Shown here in pieces: positions 7,836 through 17,154 of a stretch of 64,000 nt of DNA. The position numbers and the translations under genes are program-made. Position 1 is the stretch's first letter. The number at the start of each line of letters is the position of its first letter. A model generated the notes under the pieces. It was not told the DNA's origin and ran no database searches. It saw only the letters and a program-made list of their open reading frames with translations. This stretch comes from UBA1479 sp048263775 (GTDB taxonomy: Bacteria; Pseudomonadota; Alphaproteobacteria; Rhodospirillales; Casp-alpha2). The stretch is taken from contig JBLXDU010000009.1 in assembly GCA_048263775.1 (NCBI GenBank), positions 1 to 64,000 on the forward strand. Direction: 5' to 3'.

Positions 7836-8798
7836 ATGACAAGGCTATTGGTGCGCCTGGCGGCCATTCTGTTGCTGACGGTTGCCGTGATCTGGCCGTC
7901 CGGCCCCGCTGAGGCCCAGGCGGCCCAGGATTTCGAAGCCGGCGTCGCCGCCGCCAAGGCCGGCAGTCTGCAGCAGGCGGTCGACCTGTTCACCAAGGCG
8001 ATCGACGCGGACACGCTGAACGACGGTGACTTGGCACGGGTTCACAACAACCGGGGCGCGACCTATCGACGGCTGGGCAACATCAATGCCGCGATCCGCG
8101 ATTTCTCCCGGGCGATCAAGCTGCGCCCCAAATATTACCGCGCCTATGTCAACCGGGGAGCAGCCTACGGCGATGCCGGGAAATTCAAGGATGCGGAAGA
8201 AGACTATGCCGAGGCGGCCAAGCTTCGGCCCCAGGAGATGACGACGTTCATGGAACGGGCAAAGACCCGTGCCCAAAGCGGCCGCCTGGACACCGCCATT
8301 CTGGATCTCAACGAAGTACTGCGCGTGCAGCCGCGCAACCGTGAGGCCCTGGTCCTGCGCGGCAAGTACTATCGATCCCAGGGTGATTACAAGCGGGCGC
8401 TTGGCGACTTTTCCTTGGCCATCGAGCTGAAGGGGACGGAATCCGATTATTTCACCGAACGGGGCCTGACCCAGGCCTATCTCGAAGACTATCCGGCGGC
8501 CCTGTCTGATATGAACATGGCGGTCAATCTGGGGGCCGGCGATCCGGAAAACTTTTATTACCGGGGGCTGGTTCATGGCGCGCTCGGCAATCATGTCAGC
8601 GCGATCGAGGATTACAGCCGTGCCATCGCGCTCAGGCCGGGATATCTGGCGGCGCTTCACGCCCGCGCGCTGGCTGCCCTGGGCGCAGGTGACGCCAAGA
8701 TGGCGCGGGCCGACGCCCTGAAGGTTCTGGAATTGGACCCGGCCCATGGGGGGGCCGCGCGGGTCATCAAGACCCTGGACGAACCGCCGGTCCGCTGA
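7836..8798 (+). CDS. Periplasmic TPR-repeat protein
   Basis: 320 residues. The N-terminal signal peptide (hydrophobic run LAAILLLTVAVIWP, then AEAQA) suggests export to the periplasm. The rest is a string of about seven tetratricopeptide repeats, for example NNRGATYRRLGNINAAIRDF, NRGAAYGDAGKFKDAEEDYA and YRGLVHGALGNHVSAIEDYS. TPR proteins are scaffolds, and this one has no added catalytic domain. The start is preceded by GGAGAGACG. Convergent with the glycosyltransferase gene, 9 bases apart. Function not assignable. Confidence 0.88.
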   Translation: MTRLLVRLAAILLLTVAVIWPSGPAEAQAAQDFEAGVAAAKAGSLQQAVDLFTKAIDADTLNDGDLARVHNNRGATYRRLGNINAAIRDFSRAIKLRPKYYRAYVNRGAAYGDAGKFKDAEEDYAEAAKLRPQEMTTFMERAKTRAQSGRLDTAILDLNEVLRVQPRNREALVLRGKYYRSQGDYKRALGDFSLAIELKGTESDYFTERGLTQAYLEDYPAALSDMNMAVNLGAGDPENFYYRGLVHGALGNHVSAIEDYSRAIALRPGYLAALHARALAALGAGDAKMARADALKVLELDPAHGGAARVIKTLDEPPVR

Positions 8799-8807
8799 CC
8801 GCAGCAT

Positions 8808-9995
8808 TCAAGGCGTCAGTCGATCCAGTTCCGTCAACAGTCTGCCGATTTGATTGCGCCAGGACCAATCCTGCATGAAGGCGTTGGCTGCCTGACCCCG
8901 GCGGCCGGCATCATCGCGATCCTGGTAGATCGCTTCCAGGCTTTCGACGATCTCATCGACATCTGACTCGCGCCAATGGTCAGCCCCCTGCGGACCGAAA
9001 CCGACAGGCATCTGCCGGGTCAGGGGATAGCAGTGGTTGCTTCCGTCCGGGCCGATCAGGTCGAGATGTCCGCTATTGGCCGACAGAACACAGGGCAGAG
9101 CGGTGGCAAGCGCTTCCATGGCGACCAGATTGGTGCCGCCCTCGCAGCGGTTGGGAAAAACGGCCGCATCGCATTCGCGCAATAGGGCCGGCATGTCGGC
9201 GTTGAAGGTTGGACTGAGATCTACATGCGCACCTTCAGGCACGCCTTCGGCACGAACCCAGTCGTTGATGCAATTGGGGAATGGCTGGTCGATCACGGGC
9301 GGGCCATCGACATGGGGGCTTACCGCCATTTCAGTCATGATTTCCGGCCAAGGGTTCAGCCAGACCGTGACCAGAAGGGCGTCGGGATGGCGTGCATGAA
9401 ACCGTTTAAACGCGGCGATGACCAGGTCCTGGCCCTTGCGAAGCTCCAGCTTGCCGCCGGAAAATACCACGAAACGGTCGCCGAACCGGCCTGTGCGCGG
9501 GCCGGGGGCGAAGGCTGCAGGGTCGATGCCCTGGAACGCGCAGCCAACGCGGGGAAACCCTAGGTCGCGCAGGATGTCCGCGTTCCAGGTCGATCCCGTC
9601 ATCATGATCTGGAAATGAGCGTTGCGGTTAACCACGTCGCTGCTGAACACCATGTTTTCGAAAAAGGTGAACCCCACGTTGGGTTCGCCCCGGAAGCGCG
9701 CAGCGGCGGCCGATTCCTCAAAGTTATTGCCCAGAGAGTGTAGAACATGGACATCTCTCAGCCGCACGTTTCCCTTTGCGTTACCGGTCTGCTGTTCGAT
9801 CTGCTGTTGTTCCACCATTAGGGGGTGAAACAGGTCGCGATCCGCCGCGTCGATCATTTCCGGATGCATGGCCAATAGGGTAATTGGCTTGGGGGTGCCC
9901 TGACGGAGAACCTCGCGGAGCAAGTTGGCCCCGAACACGCCCCAGCCGTGAACAGCGGAGGGGGGCCAGGTCAGGGCGATGGCGTTGATGGCCAT
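8808..9995 (-). CDS. Glycosyltransferase, GT-B fold (GT4-like)
   Basis: 395 residues. The C-terminal half carries the retaining GT4 pattern: VFSGGKLELRKGQDLVIAAF (~residue 170) and, near residue 285, FPNRCEGGTNLVAMEALA, the sugar-nucleotide-binding E-x7-E region. The N-terminal Rossmann-like half has GWGVFGANLLREVL. The donor sugar and acceptor are unknown. The ATG is one base after the stop codon of the upstream SDR gene (TGA-C-ATG), so it is translationally coupled to that SDR, which is itself 5 bases after purF. The glycosyltransferase may therefore be expressed with purine synthesis by operon position rather than by pathway. Confidence 0.85.
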   Translation of the reverse strand: MAINAIALTWPPSAVHGWGVFGANLLREVLRQGTPKPITLLAMHPEMIDAADRDLFHPLMVEQQQIEQQTGNAKGNVRLRDVHVLHSLGNNFEESAAAARFRGEPNVGFTFFENMVFSSDVVNRNAHFQIMMTGSTWNADILRDLGFPRVGCAFQGIDPAAFAPGPRTGRFGDRFVVFSGGKLELRKGQDLVIAAFKRFHARHPDALLVTVWLNPWPEIMTEMAVSPHVDGPPVIDQPFPNCINDWVRAEGVPEGAHVDLSPTFNADMPALLRECDAAVFPNRCEGGTNLVAMEALATALPCVLSANSGHLDLIGPDGSNHCYPLTRQMPVGFGPQGADHWRESDVDEIVESLEAIYQDRDDAGRRGQAANAFMQDWSWRNQIGRLLTELDRLTP

Positions 9996-9996
9996 G

Positions 9997-10728
9997 TCAG
10001 CTTTCCGCGGGGGATTCCTTGGCGGTCACGGTTTCACCGTGGAGAGTGCAGGCGGGTTCGCACAGGCGTACGAAGTCCTCGGTGATGGAGGCCGGCGCCT
10101 TGACGGTTTCCGGATCTTCTCCGGGGAAGGCCCTGGCCCGCATGTTGGTTCGCGTGGCGCCGGGATTAAGAATGTTGACCTTGACGTTGGTCTTCACCGT
10201 TTCCTCGGCATAGATCCGGGTGGCCATTTCCAACGCCGCCTTGGACACGGCATAGGCGGACCAATAGGCCCGCGGCTCATGCCCAACCGTTGACGTGACC
10301 ATGACCACGCGCCCGGCGTCGGAGGTACGCAGCAGAGGGTCGAACGAACGGATCAGGCGCCAGTTGGCGGTCGTGTTGATGGCCATGACCTGATCCCAGA
10401 CCTTGGGGTCCGTATGGGCCAGCGGGCTCAGGTTGCCCAGCATGCCGGCGTTGCCGACCAGGATGTCGAGTTTGCCGTGGCGCTCGAAAATGGCGGCGCC
10501 CAGGCGGTCGATGGCATCGAAATCGGTCAGATCCATGGGCACCAGGGTGGCGTTTTTGCCCGAAGCCTTGCGCACCTCGTCGTCCACTTCCTCAAGCGCG
10601 CCGGTGGTCCGGCCGATCAGGATCAGTTCCGCCCCTTCGGCGGCGAAGCGCCCGGCTACGGCGCGGCCGATGCCTCGGGTTGCCCCGGTGATCACTGCGA
10701 TCCGGTTTTCGAGACGGCCGCCCGGCAA
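9997..10728 (-). CDS. Short-chain dehydrogenase/reductase downstream of purF
   Basis: Classical SDR with NAD(P) motif TGATRGIG, NNAG equivalent VGNAGML, catalytic Ser in VMVTSTVG and YAVSKAALE (YxxxK). The frame stays open to 10830 inside purF, but no ATG suits. A TTG at 10728, nine bases after AGAAGG and starting the protein PGGRLENRIAVITGATRG, is the sensible start and gives about 243 residues. An SDR directly after purF is a recurrent arrangement in alphaproteobacteria; substrate unknown. The stop codon overlaps the translation-initiation region of the next gene. Confidence 0.85.
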   Translation of the reverse strand: MPGGRLENRIAVITGATRGIGRAVAGRFAAEGAELILIGRTTGALEEVDDEVRKASGKNATLVPMDLTDFDAIDRLGAAIFERHGKLDILVGNAGMLGNLSPLAHTDPKVWDQVMAINTTANWRLIRSFDPLLRTSDAGRVVMVTSTVGHEPRAYWSAYAVSKAALEMATRIYAEETVKTNVKVNILNPGATRTNMRARAFPGEDPETVKAPASITEDFVRLCEPACTLHGETVTAKESPAES

Positions 10729-10733
10729 GAGCC

Positions 10734-12236
10734 CTAACCTTCTTCCAGAAGGGAAAGCTGGCGTGGTCCCCGGTCCGCTTCGCGGTCGGTCAGGGGGATG
10801 GGATATTCGCCGGTGAAGCAGGCGTCGCAATAGCGCGGAATTTCCATGTCGCGGCCGGTTTCGCCGACCGCGCGGTACAGCCCGTCCCAGGAAATGAAGG
10901 CCAGGCTGTCGACGCCGATGATGTCGGCCATTCCCTGGATGTCATGCTGGGCGGCAAGCAGCTGCGAGCGTTCCGGCGTATCAATGCCGTAAAAACAGGA
11001 ATGGGTCGTCGGCGGACTGGAAATCCGCATGTGGACTTCGGTGGCACCCGCGTCGCGCACCATTTCAACGATCTTCACCGAGGTCGTGCCGCGGACGATG
11101 GAATCGTCGACCAGGACGACGCGCTTGCCTTTCAGTTCGGCCACGTTGCCGTTGTGCTTCAGGCGCACACCCAGATGGCGGATGTTGTCCGTCGGTTCGA
11201 TGAAGGTGCGGCCGACGTAATGGTTACGGATGATCCCAAGTTCGAAGGGAATTCCCGTCTCGCGCGCGAAGCCGATGGCGGAGGGCACGCCGGAATCCGG
11301 CACGGGCACGATGACGTCAGCATCGATGGGGGATTCGTGGGCCAGTTCGGCGCCGATGCGCTTGCGCACCTCGTAAACGTTTTGGCCTTCGATGATGGAA
11401 TCAGGCCGCGCGAAATAGATGTGTTCGAAGATACAGAACCGCCGCGTGCGGCTTGTCCCGAAGGGGTGGTAGCTGTTCACGCCGTCGGCGTCGATGACGA
11501 TGATTTCGCCGGGTTCTACGTCGCGGATGAAGTCGGCGCCGATGATATCCAGGGCGCAGGTTTCCGATGCCAGGATATGGGAATCGCCCAGCCGGCCCAG
11601 GACCAGCGGCCGCACGCCCATGGGGTCGCGCACGCCGATCAATTTTTTCTGGGTCATGGCGACCAGGGAATAGGCACCTTCGATCTGGCGCAGGGCGTCG
11701 ATCAGTCGGTCGATGACATGGCCGGCGTCACTTACGGCCATCAGATGGATGATAACCTCGGTGTCGCTGGTGGATTGGAAGATGTTGCCCCGCTCGACCA
11801 GTGCCTGGCGCAACTGGTAGGCATTGGTCAGGTTGCCGTTATGGGCGACGGCCAGGCCACCGAATATGAATTCGGCGAACAGAGGCTGGATATTGCGGAT
11901 GAATGTGCCGCCCGAGGTGGAATAGCGCACATGCCCCATGGCGACGCTGCCTTTGAGGCGGGCCATGGTGTCCATGTCGTTGAAGTTGTCACCGACCAGG
12001 CCGAGGGCCCGGTGGCTGTGGAACTGTCCCCCGTCGTAGGCGACGATCCCGGCCGATTCCTGGCCCCGATGCTGAAGCGCGTGCAGGCCCAACGCGGTAT
12101 GGGCGGCGGCGTCTTCATGGCCATAGATGCCGAATACGCCGCATTCCTCGCGCAGCTTGTCGTCGTCCCAGGGGGCGGCTTTGCGATGGGCTGACGCCGT
12201 GAAGGGAGACGCGGGCAGGAGCAGGGAAGAATTCAT
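10734..12236 (-). CDS. purF: Amidophosphoribosyltransferase
   Basis: First committed step of purine synthesis: PRPP plus glutamine gives phosphoribosylamine. The class II glutamine amidotransferase domain begins at the nucleophile Cys32 (EECGVFGIYG) after a 31-residue leader that is presumably removed. HALQHRGQESAGI and HNGNLTN are glutaminase motifs. The PRPP loop VVLVDDSIVRGTT (~residue 355) and CDACFTGEYP near the end complete the family pattern. 500 residues is normal. The order radA-cvpA-purF is conserved in proteobacteria; cvpA ends 60 bases upstream. Confidence 0.97.
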   Translation of the reverse strand: MNSSLLLPASPFTASAHRKAAPWDDDKLREECGVFGIYGHEDAAAHTALGLHALQHRGQESAGIVAYDGGQFHSHRALGLVGDNFNDMDTMARLKGSVAMGHVRYSTSGGTFIRNIQPLFAEFIFGGLAVAHNGNLTNAYQLRQALVERGNIFQSTSDTEVIIHLMAVSDAGHVIDRLIDALRQIEGAYSLVAMTQKKLIGVRDPMGVRPLVLGRLGDSHILASETCALDIIGADFIRDVEPGEIIVIDADGVNSYHPFGTSRTRRFCIFEHIYFARPDSIIEGQNVYEVRKRIGAELAHESPIDADVIVPVPDSGVPSAIGFARETGIPFELGIIRNHYVGRTFIEPTDNIRHLGVRLKHNGNVAELKGKRVVLVDDSIVRGTTSVKIVEMVRDAGATEVHMRISSPPTTHSCFYGIDTPERSQLLAAQHDIQGMADIIGVDSLAFISWDGLYRAVGETGRDMEIPRYCDACFTGEYPIPLTDREADRGPRQLSLLEEG

Positions 12237-12296
12237 GTCGGGTATGTACTCCGGATCGGATCGCTTTTCATCGTTATTTTGCTCCGGCGCGTCCGA

Positions 12297-12995
12297 TTAT
12301 TTGCTTTGGCCGGTGGCGTTTTCGATGGCGCGGTCCATGATCGCCCGCTCTTTCGAGCCGTAGGCGTCCTTTGGTGTGGTTTTCCCGCCGTCCGCAGGTG
12401 GGGTGAACAGGCGCTTGAGGGCTTCGCCCTCGGTCTTCGGTACATCGGGCATGCGTCCGGAAAAGCCCGAGGGGGCGGCTTCCTTCAGCTTGTCTTCCAG
12501 GTTTTCGGGAATCAGGCCGCGCAGGGTGTCCGATCCCCGCAAAATCAGGGGCATGGACTTGGCCTCGCGGATCCATTTCGGCTGTTCTTCGGGCGTCATC
12601 AGGAATTCGATGCCGAGGTAAATCAGGCAGACGATGAGGCCACCCCGCACCAAGCCGAACAGAAAGCCCAGGGAACGGTCGAGCACGTTGAGCGAACTTT
12701 GCTGGATATGCTTGGCGATCGCGCGGATGATGAACGACAGGGAGAACAGGGTGAACACGAAAACCACGACACCGGCCGCCAGATCCGCTGCAAGCTGAAT
12801 GGGGATCAGGTCGCGGGCATAGGGCTGGACGTAGGGAAAGCCGTAGATGGTCGCGAAGATGGCGCCGATCCAGCCGCCGATCGACAGGATTTCGTGCATG
12901 AATCCGCGGGCATAAGCAAACACGGCGGATACCAGCAGCACCGCGAGTACGGCAAGATCAACCACGTTCACCGGCAGGTCCTTGAGGGTTTCCAT
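12297..12995 (-). CDS. cvpA: CvpA family membrane protein
   Basis: Inner-membrane protein, 232 residues from the ATG at 12995, which has GGAGG upstream (the frame extends further but into radA's end). Four hydrophobic segments cover the first ~150 residues: VVDLAVLAVLLVSAVFAYARG, IGGWIGAIFATIYGF, LAAGVVVFVFTLFSLSFI and GFLFGLVRGGLIVCLIYLG. The motif RGFMHEILS is typical of CvpA. The C-terminal ~80 residues are hydrophilic and probably cytoplasmic. Named in E. coli for colicin V production and linked to purF; its molecular activity is not established. Confidence 0.92.
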   Translation of the reverse strand: METLKDLPVNVVDLAVLAVLLVSAVFAYARGFMHEILSIGGWIGAIFATIYGFPYVQPYARDLIPIQLAADLAAGVVVFVFTLFSLSFIIRAIAKHIQQSSLNVLDRSLGFLFGLVRGGLIVCLIYLGIEFLMTPEEQPKWIREAKSMPLILRGSDTLRGLIPENLEDKLKEAAPSGFSGRMPDVPKTEGEALKRLFTPPADGGKTTPKDAYGSKERAIMDRAIENATGQSK

Positions 12996-13020
12996 GTCGC
13001 GGTTCGCCTCCGGCGCCGGG

Positions 13021-14445
13021 TCACGAAGCGGACCGGGCGGGCTGCCTGGGTGCAGCACCTGTTTCGAATAGGGTCACAAGGTCGTCCAACCGTTCCAGCG
13101 CCTTCACCGTCAGGCCCGCGTCGCGGGCGGCCGCCCCTTCCTTGCTTTTGCCCCGGACCCTCGGCACGAAGGCGCCGGTAAAGCCCAGTTTTCCAGCCTC
13201 TTTCAGGCGCACATCGGTGCGACTGACGGGGCGGATTTCCCCGGAAAGGCCGATTTCGCCGAACACCACCGTTTCCGGCGGTAAGGCCACGCCCGTCAGG
13301 GAGGACACCAAAGCCGCGGCGACGGCAAGGTCCGCCGCCGGCTCACCGATGCGAAGTCCACCAGCCACGTTTAGGTACACGTCACATGCCCCCAGCGCAA
13401 GGCCGCACCGGGCTTCGAGAACGGCCAGGATCATGGACAGACGACCTGAATCCCAACCGACAACGGCGCGCCGGGGCGTGCCTAGGCTGGAATGCGCCAC
13501 CAGGGCCTGAATTTCCACCAGCACCGGCCGTGATCCCTCGATCCCGGCGAACACGGCGGAACCGGCCTCGCGGCCGTCGCCGTCATCGCGGTCGCCCAGA
13601 AACAGGGCCGAGGGATTGGTGATTTCCTTCAGGCCGCCGTCGGTCATCTCGAACACGCCGATCTCGTCGGCGGGACCGAAGCGGTTCTTGACGGCGCGCA
13701 GGATACGGAACTGGTGGCCGCGCTCACCCTCGAAGTACAGCACCGTATCGACCATGTGCTCAAGCACGCGGGGGCCGGCAATGGTGCCTTCCTTGGTGAC
13801 ATGGCCGACCAGGATCAGGGCGAAACCCCGGCGCTTGGCCAGACGGATCAATTCTTGGGCCGAAGTCCGAACCTGCGCCACCGTGCCGGGGGCCGATTCC
13901 AAGGTATCGACGAACATGGTCTGGATGCTGTCGATGATGACCAGGTCCGGGCCGCCGGGGGCGTCCAGGGTGGCTACGATGTCGCGCACGTTGGTCGCCG
14001 CCGTTAATTGAACGGGGGCATCGGACAAGCCCAGGCGCCGGGCGCGCAGGCGAAGCTGTTCGACCGCTTCCTCACCCGAGATATAGGCCGTCGAGTGGTT
14101 GGCGGCCAGTTTGGCCGCGACCTGCATGAGAAGGGTCGATTTGCCGATTCCCGGATCGCCGCCGACCAGCACGGCGGAGCCCTGTACCAGCCCGCCCCCG
14201 GTGACCCGGTCGAACTCTTCCATATTGGCGGTCCAGCGCGGCGGTTGCGGGTTTTCACCCTTCAGGCCGACGAATTCGATCCTGCGGCCCTTGCGCCCGG
14301 TGCCCAGGCCCTTAGGTGTGGCATCGCCCTGGGATTCTTCGACCAGGGTGTTCCAGGCGTCACAGCCGTCGCACTTGCCCGACCACCGGTGATGGACGGC
14401 GCCGCATTCCTGACAGACGTACTGGCTCGCCGGGCGCTTGGCCAA
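13021..14445 (-). CDS. radA: DNA repair protein RadA (branch-migration ATPase)
   Basis: RecA-like ATPase that processes recombination intermediates. An N-terminal C4 zinc finger (Cys11, Cys14, Cys25, Cys28 in CQECGAVHHRWSGKCDGC) is followed by Walker A GGDPGIGKST at 95-104, the RadA-specific KNRFG motif near 250, and a C-terminal Lon-type domain with DVYLNVAGGLRIGEPAADLA. 474 residues is the usual length. It ends 25 bases before the cvpA start. The upstream 160-base gap to a divergent gene should hold both promoters, but I could not assign hexamers. Confidence 0.96.
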   Translation of the reverse strand: MAKRPASQYVCQECGAVHHRWSGKCDGCDAWNTLVEESQGDATPKGLGTGRKGRRIEFVGLKGENPQPPRWTANMEEFDRVTGGGLVQGSAVLVGGDPGIGKSTLLMQVAAKLAANHSTAYISGEEAVEQLRLRARRLGLSDAPVQLTAATNVRDIVATLDAPGGPDLVIIDSIQTMFVDTLESAPGTVAQVRTSAQELIRLAKRRGFALILVGHVTKEGTIAGPRVLEHMVDTVLYFEGERGHQFRILRAVKNRFGPADEIGVFEMTDGGLKEITNPSALFLGDRDDGDGREAGSAVFAGIEGSRPVLVEIQALVAHSSLGTPRRAVVGWDSGRLSMILAVLEARCGLALGACDVYLNVAGGLRIGEPAADLAVAAALVSSLTGVALPPETVVFGEIGLSGEIRPVSRTDVRLKEAGKLGFTGAFVPRVRGKSKEGAAARDAGLTVKALERLDDLVTLFETGAAPRQPARSAS

Positions 14446-14604
14446 TGGAACCTTGCCTTTCCGGGGTGATCGAGATGGACAGTTCGAATTTGCTTCTCAT
14501 ATCGCGTGGGGCGGGCAGGGGCAAGGCAAACCCGGGTGACCGCCAGCTGCGAATCTTGCCCGCCGCCCGGTTTGCCGCCATAAGAATGCGGTCGGGAGGG
14601 CATC

Positions 14605-15153
14605 ATGAGCGACGATAATGACGCAGCACCGGAGCTTACACCGGACGCCGCTGAACGCCGCGTTGACCGGGGTATGGCACTAGCGGAGCGTATGGATCTG
14701 GATAGGGCGCTTGCCGATTTCGCCGCCGTCGAGGCCGCCTTGCGCTTTTCCCGTAATCCGGCGGCACGTGTGCAATGGGCCCGGTCCCTTAACGGCCTTG
14801 GGTTCATCGATCTGATGGATGCCAAGACGGCGCGGGCGGCGGTTTTGGAACTGGATGAAGAGACTGATCGGGCGGTTCGTTGGGGGCTGAAACAGGCACT
14901 TGCGCGGTTCGAACAGTCTCTCGCAGTTCAGGCCGAACCGGTCTATCGGGCCTATGCGGCGGGTAACAGGGCCTACGCCCTGGCCCTGCTGGGACGCACC
15001 AACGATGCGCGGGAGGCCTTCCACCGTTTGTTCACCGAGGGCGGGCGCGGCGCCTATGACGGTCAGGTGCGGGATACGGAACGCCATCCGATCCCCGAGG
15101 ACCGGGCGGTCCGGCGGTTAATCGACGAAATCTGGGAGGAAATTGCAGAATGA
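14605..15153 (+). CDS. Small TPR-like protein of unknown function
   Basis: 182 residues, mostly amphipathic helices with loose tetratricopeptide character (RVDRGMALAERMDLDRALAD, AGNRAYALALLGRTNDAREA). No signal peptide or membrane segment; probably cytoplasmic. The start at 14605 has GGGAGGG upstream. Its stop overlaps the next start (ATGA at 15150), so it is translationally coupled to the CoA-ester lyase gene. The family is not recognised; a role as a partner of that enzyme is only suggested by the coupling. Confidence 0.7.
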   Translation: MSDDNDAAPELTPDAAERRVDRGMALAERMDLDRALADFAAVEAALRFSRNPAARVQWARSLNGLGFIDLMDAKTARAAVLELDEETDRAVRWGLKQALARFEQSLAVQAEPVYRAYAAGNRAYALALLGRTNDAREAFHRLFTEGGRGAYDGQVRDTERHPIPEDRAVRRLIDEIWEEIAE

Positions 15154-15998
15154 CATTACGACGAAGCGTGCTGTTTTATCCGGCGTTGAGTGTGGAGCGT
15201 TGGGACGAGGCCATGGGCTCGGGGGCCGATATGGTCGTGTTCGATCTGGAGGATGGTACCGTGCCCGCCCGCCGGGCCGAAGCCCGTGTCGCCGTACTGC
15301 CCTTGTATGCCGGGCAACGCAAGGAGGGGCAGCCGCTGCGCCTGCTTAGGGTCAACAACCCGCGCACGGAAGACGGTCTGCGCGATCTTCTTGCCGTGGT
15401 TGACTGCGCCGATGCGCCGGACGGCCTGATCCTGCCCAAGATCGAACACGCCGAGGAAGTGCGCTGGGTTGCGGACGTCCTGCGCCCGCGCCATCCCGAT
15501 CTGGAACTCGTGGTGCTGATCGAAAGCCCGCGCGGGATCAAGAACGCCATGGAAATCGCCTGTTCGACCGCCGGGCGGGACGGTCCTCAGATAACTTGTC
15601 TATTCTTGGGCACGGCGGACTTTTCCGCCTCCATCGGCTCGGACCTGGGGTGGGACGCGCTGGCCCATGCGCGGGCGGAAACGGTCCTGGCCGCGCAGGA
15701 AGCCGGGATCGATGCCATGGATGGCGTGTGGTTCGACCCATCGGACGAAGCAGGGTTGATCGACGAGGCCGCGCGTATCGCCGCCATGGGTTTCACCGGC
15801 AAGGCATCCTATGACCAGGTGCAGATCCCGCATATCCACGCGGCGTTCACGCCGGCCCCGGCGCAGGTCGATTGGGCGGAACGGGTGCTGGCCGCCGCTG
15901 CCGCCGATCCTTTAGGCACGGCCCGCGTCGACGGTAAGATGGTCAATGAATCTATATCCCGCCGCGCCCGGCGCATTCTCGACCGCCGACCGGCGTAG
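15150..15998 (+). CDS. HpcH/HpaI-type CoA-ester lyase (CitE/malyl-CoA lyase-like)
   Basis: TIM-barrel lyase of 282 residues, close in pattern to citrate lyase beta subunit-like and malyl/citramalyl-CoA lyases. RRSVLFYPALSVERWDEA, VVFDLEDGTVPARRAEAR (metal/substrate loop), LLRVNNP (active-site Arg), VVLIESPRGI (metal-binding Glu) and FLGTADFSASIG (metal-binding Asp) are all present. It would cleave a hydroxyacyl-CoA to acetyl- or propionyl-CoA plus an oxo-acid; which one cannot be read. No citrate lyase alpha or gamma subunit genes are near, so it is not part of a citrate lyase complex. Coupled by ATGA to the TPR-like gene. Confidence 0.85.
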   Translation: MTLRRSVLFYPALSVERWDEAMGSGADMVVFDLEDGTVPARRAEARVAVLPLYAGQRKEGQPLRLLRVNNPRTEDGLRDLLAVVDCADAPDGLILPKIEHAEEVRWVADVLRPRHPDLELVVLIESPRGIKNAMEIACSTAGRDGPQITCLFLGTADFSASIGSDLGWDALAHARAETVLAAQEAGIDAMDGVWFDPSDEAGLIDEAARIAAMGFTGKASYDQVQIPHIHAAFTPAPAQVDWAERVLAAAAADPLGTARVDGKMVNESISRRARRILDRRPA

Positions 15999-16059
15999 GC
16001 CAATCTCCGGGGCAGTGTTCTTGGCCCTCTGGACGGGGGTTAAGAGCCGCGATGCTGTC

Positions 16060-17079
16060 CTACTTCAGGTATTTTCCAAAGGTGTCCGACGCCCGCCCGC
16101 ATCGGCTGGCCGGATGGTCTCTTGTGTCCATGGGGATCGCCAGGAGAATGCGCGTGACCACAGGGGTTTCGAGCCGTGAATTCAGGATGGGTCCGACACG
16201 CCGCGCAACGCCCGCAAGAACCTGTTCGTCGAACACCTCGATATCCTGGAACGCCTTGCTGAGTTCCACGTTCAGGATACTCAGGATATAGGGAAATTGC
16301 CGGCATACGTCGGAAACGGCGCGTTCGTCTGTGATGAAGATAAAGGGCATGACGTGGGTCGGGCCGCGCTTCCACTTACCCAAGCTGCGAGGAAGGGTGA
16401 CGTGACGCAGAACGACCGCCACGGGTGCGATCGTGGTGTCGCGCACCGTCGGGGTAAATGCGGGCAGGGGCATGTCCTGCTGGGATGGCTTGGTCTTTGG
16501 TGTGTCCGCGACGTCTTTTTGTGGATCGGCGGACTCCTGGCCGGCCGCATGCTCTGTGCGGTCAACATTTTCAGTCGTCGGCGCACCGCCGATGACCAGG
16601 GCCGCGATCACACCGATCAACAGGACCGTCAGGACGAGGCCCAGGCCAATGAAGTATTTGGGGTTCTTGAAAAGAAGGTAGATGGTGTTTTTCGTGGCTG
16701 CCGAATTTGCCGCGGCGCGCCGGTTCTTCCGTCGTTTCTTTCTTTTCTTGTCGGCCAGATAGGCCTGGGCCATTTCCTGCCGCTGAACCTTGATTTGGCG
16801 CAGCATGGCGATGGCGGCATCCGATGGGACAGCGCCATCCGATTGGGCCAGGAGGTCGTCAAGTTGCCGGGTTAATTGTGCAACCTGAAGCTCGTCGTCA
16901 TCCCGGGTGAACAACTGCCGGATCACGATCATCATGCAGGCGCGCAGATTTTCCGACGTTTGGGCGGTGCGGATCACCGAGACCAAACCCTGATCGGGGT
17001 CTTCGAAGACTTTTTCCCAATCGGTGACGCCGTCCGGCGTTTGCGGAAAGGCCGGTTTGTTCGTCTCAGCCATTTTCAT
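16060..17079 (-). CDS. Single-pass membrane protein of unknown function
   Basis: About 339 residues from the ATG at 17079 (ATGAAAATG; the second ATG at 17073 is equally possible; the frame is open upstream). Order: an acidic soluble N-terminal ~115 residues, a very basic stretch (DKKRKKRRKNRR), one transmembrane helix (FIGLGLVLTVLLIGVIAALV, ~residues 143-162), a Pro/Thr/Asp-rich linker, and a C-terminal ~110-residue periplasmic domain (VMPFIFITDERAV, CRQFPYILSILNVEL). By the positive-inside rule the N-terminus is cytoplasmic. The C-terminal domain faintly recalls FliL-like proteins, but I cannot claim that. It lies 75 bases after mlaF on the same strand and may be co-transcribed with mlaEF. 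Confidence 0.75.
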   Translation of the reverse strand: MKMAETNKPAFPQTPDGVTDWEKVFEDPDQGLVSVIRTAQTSENLRACMMIVIRQLFTRDDDELQVAQLTRQLDDLLAQSDGAVPSDAAIAMLRQIKVQRQEMAQAYLADKKRKKRRKNRRAAANSAATKNTIYLLFKNPKYFIGLGLVLTVLLIGVIAALVIGGAPTTENVDRTEHAAGQESADPQKDVADTPKTKPSQQDMPLPAFTPTVRDTTIAPVAVVLRHVTLPRSLGKWKRGPTHVMPFIFITDERAVSDVCRQFPYILSILNVELSKAFQDIEVFDEQVLAGVARRVGPILNSRLETPVVTRILLAIPMDTRDHPASRCGRASDTFGKYLK

Positions 17080-17154
17080 CACATTCTTGTTCAGGTGTGA
17101 TGCCCATAAGACAGGCAACCATTCCCCAACCATTCAATTGGGGACAGGGAATTC

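Noticed and set aside
11000..12200. A 416-residue plus-strand frame opposite purF
   Set aside because: Composition (Gly/Asp/His/Gln-rich) is that of an antisense shadow; purF is fully supported.
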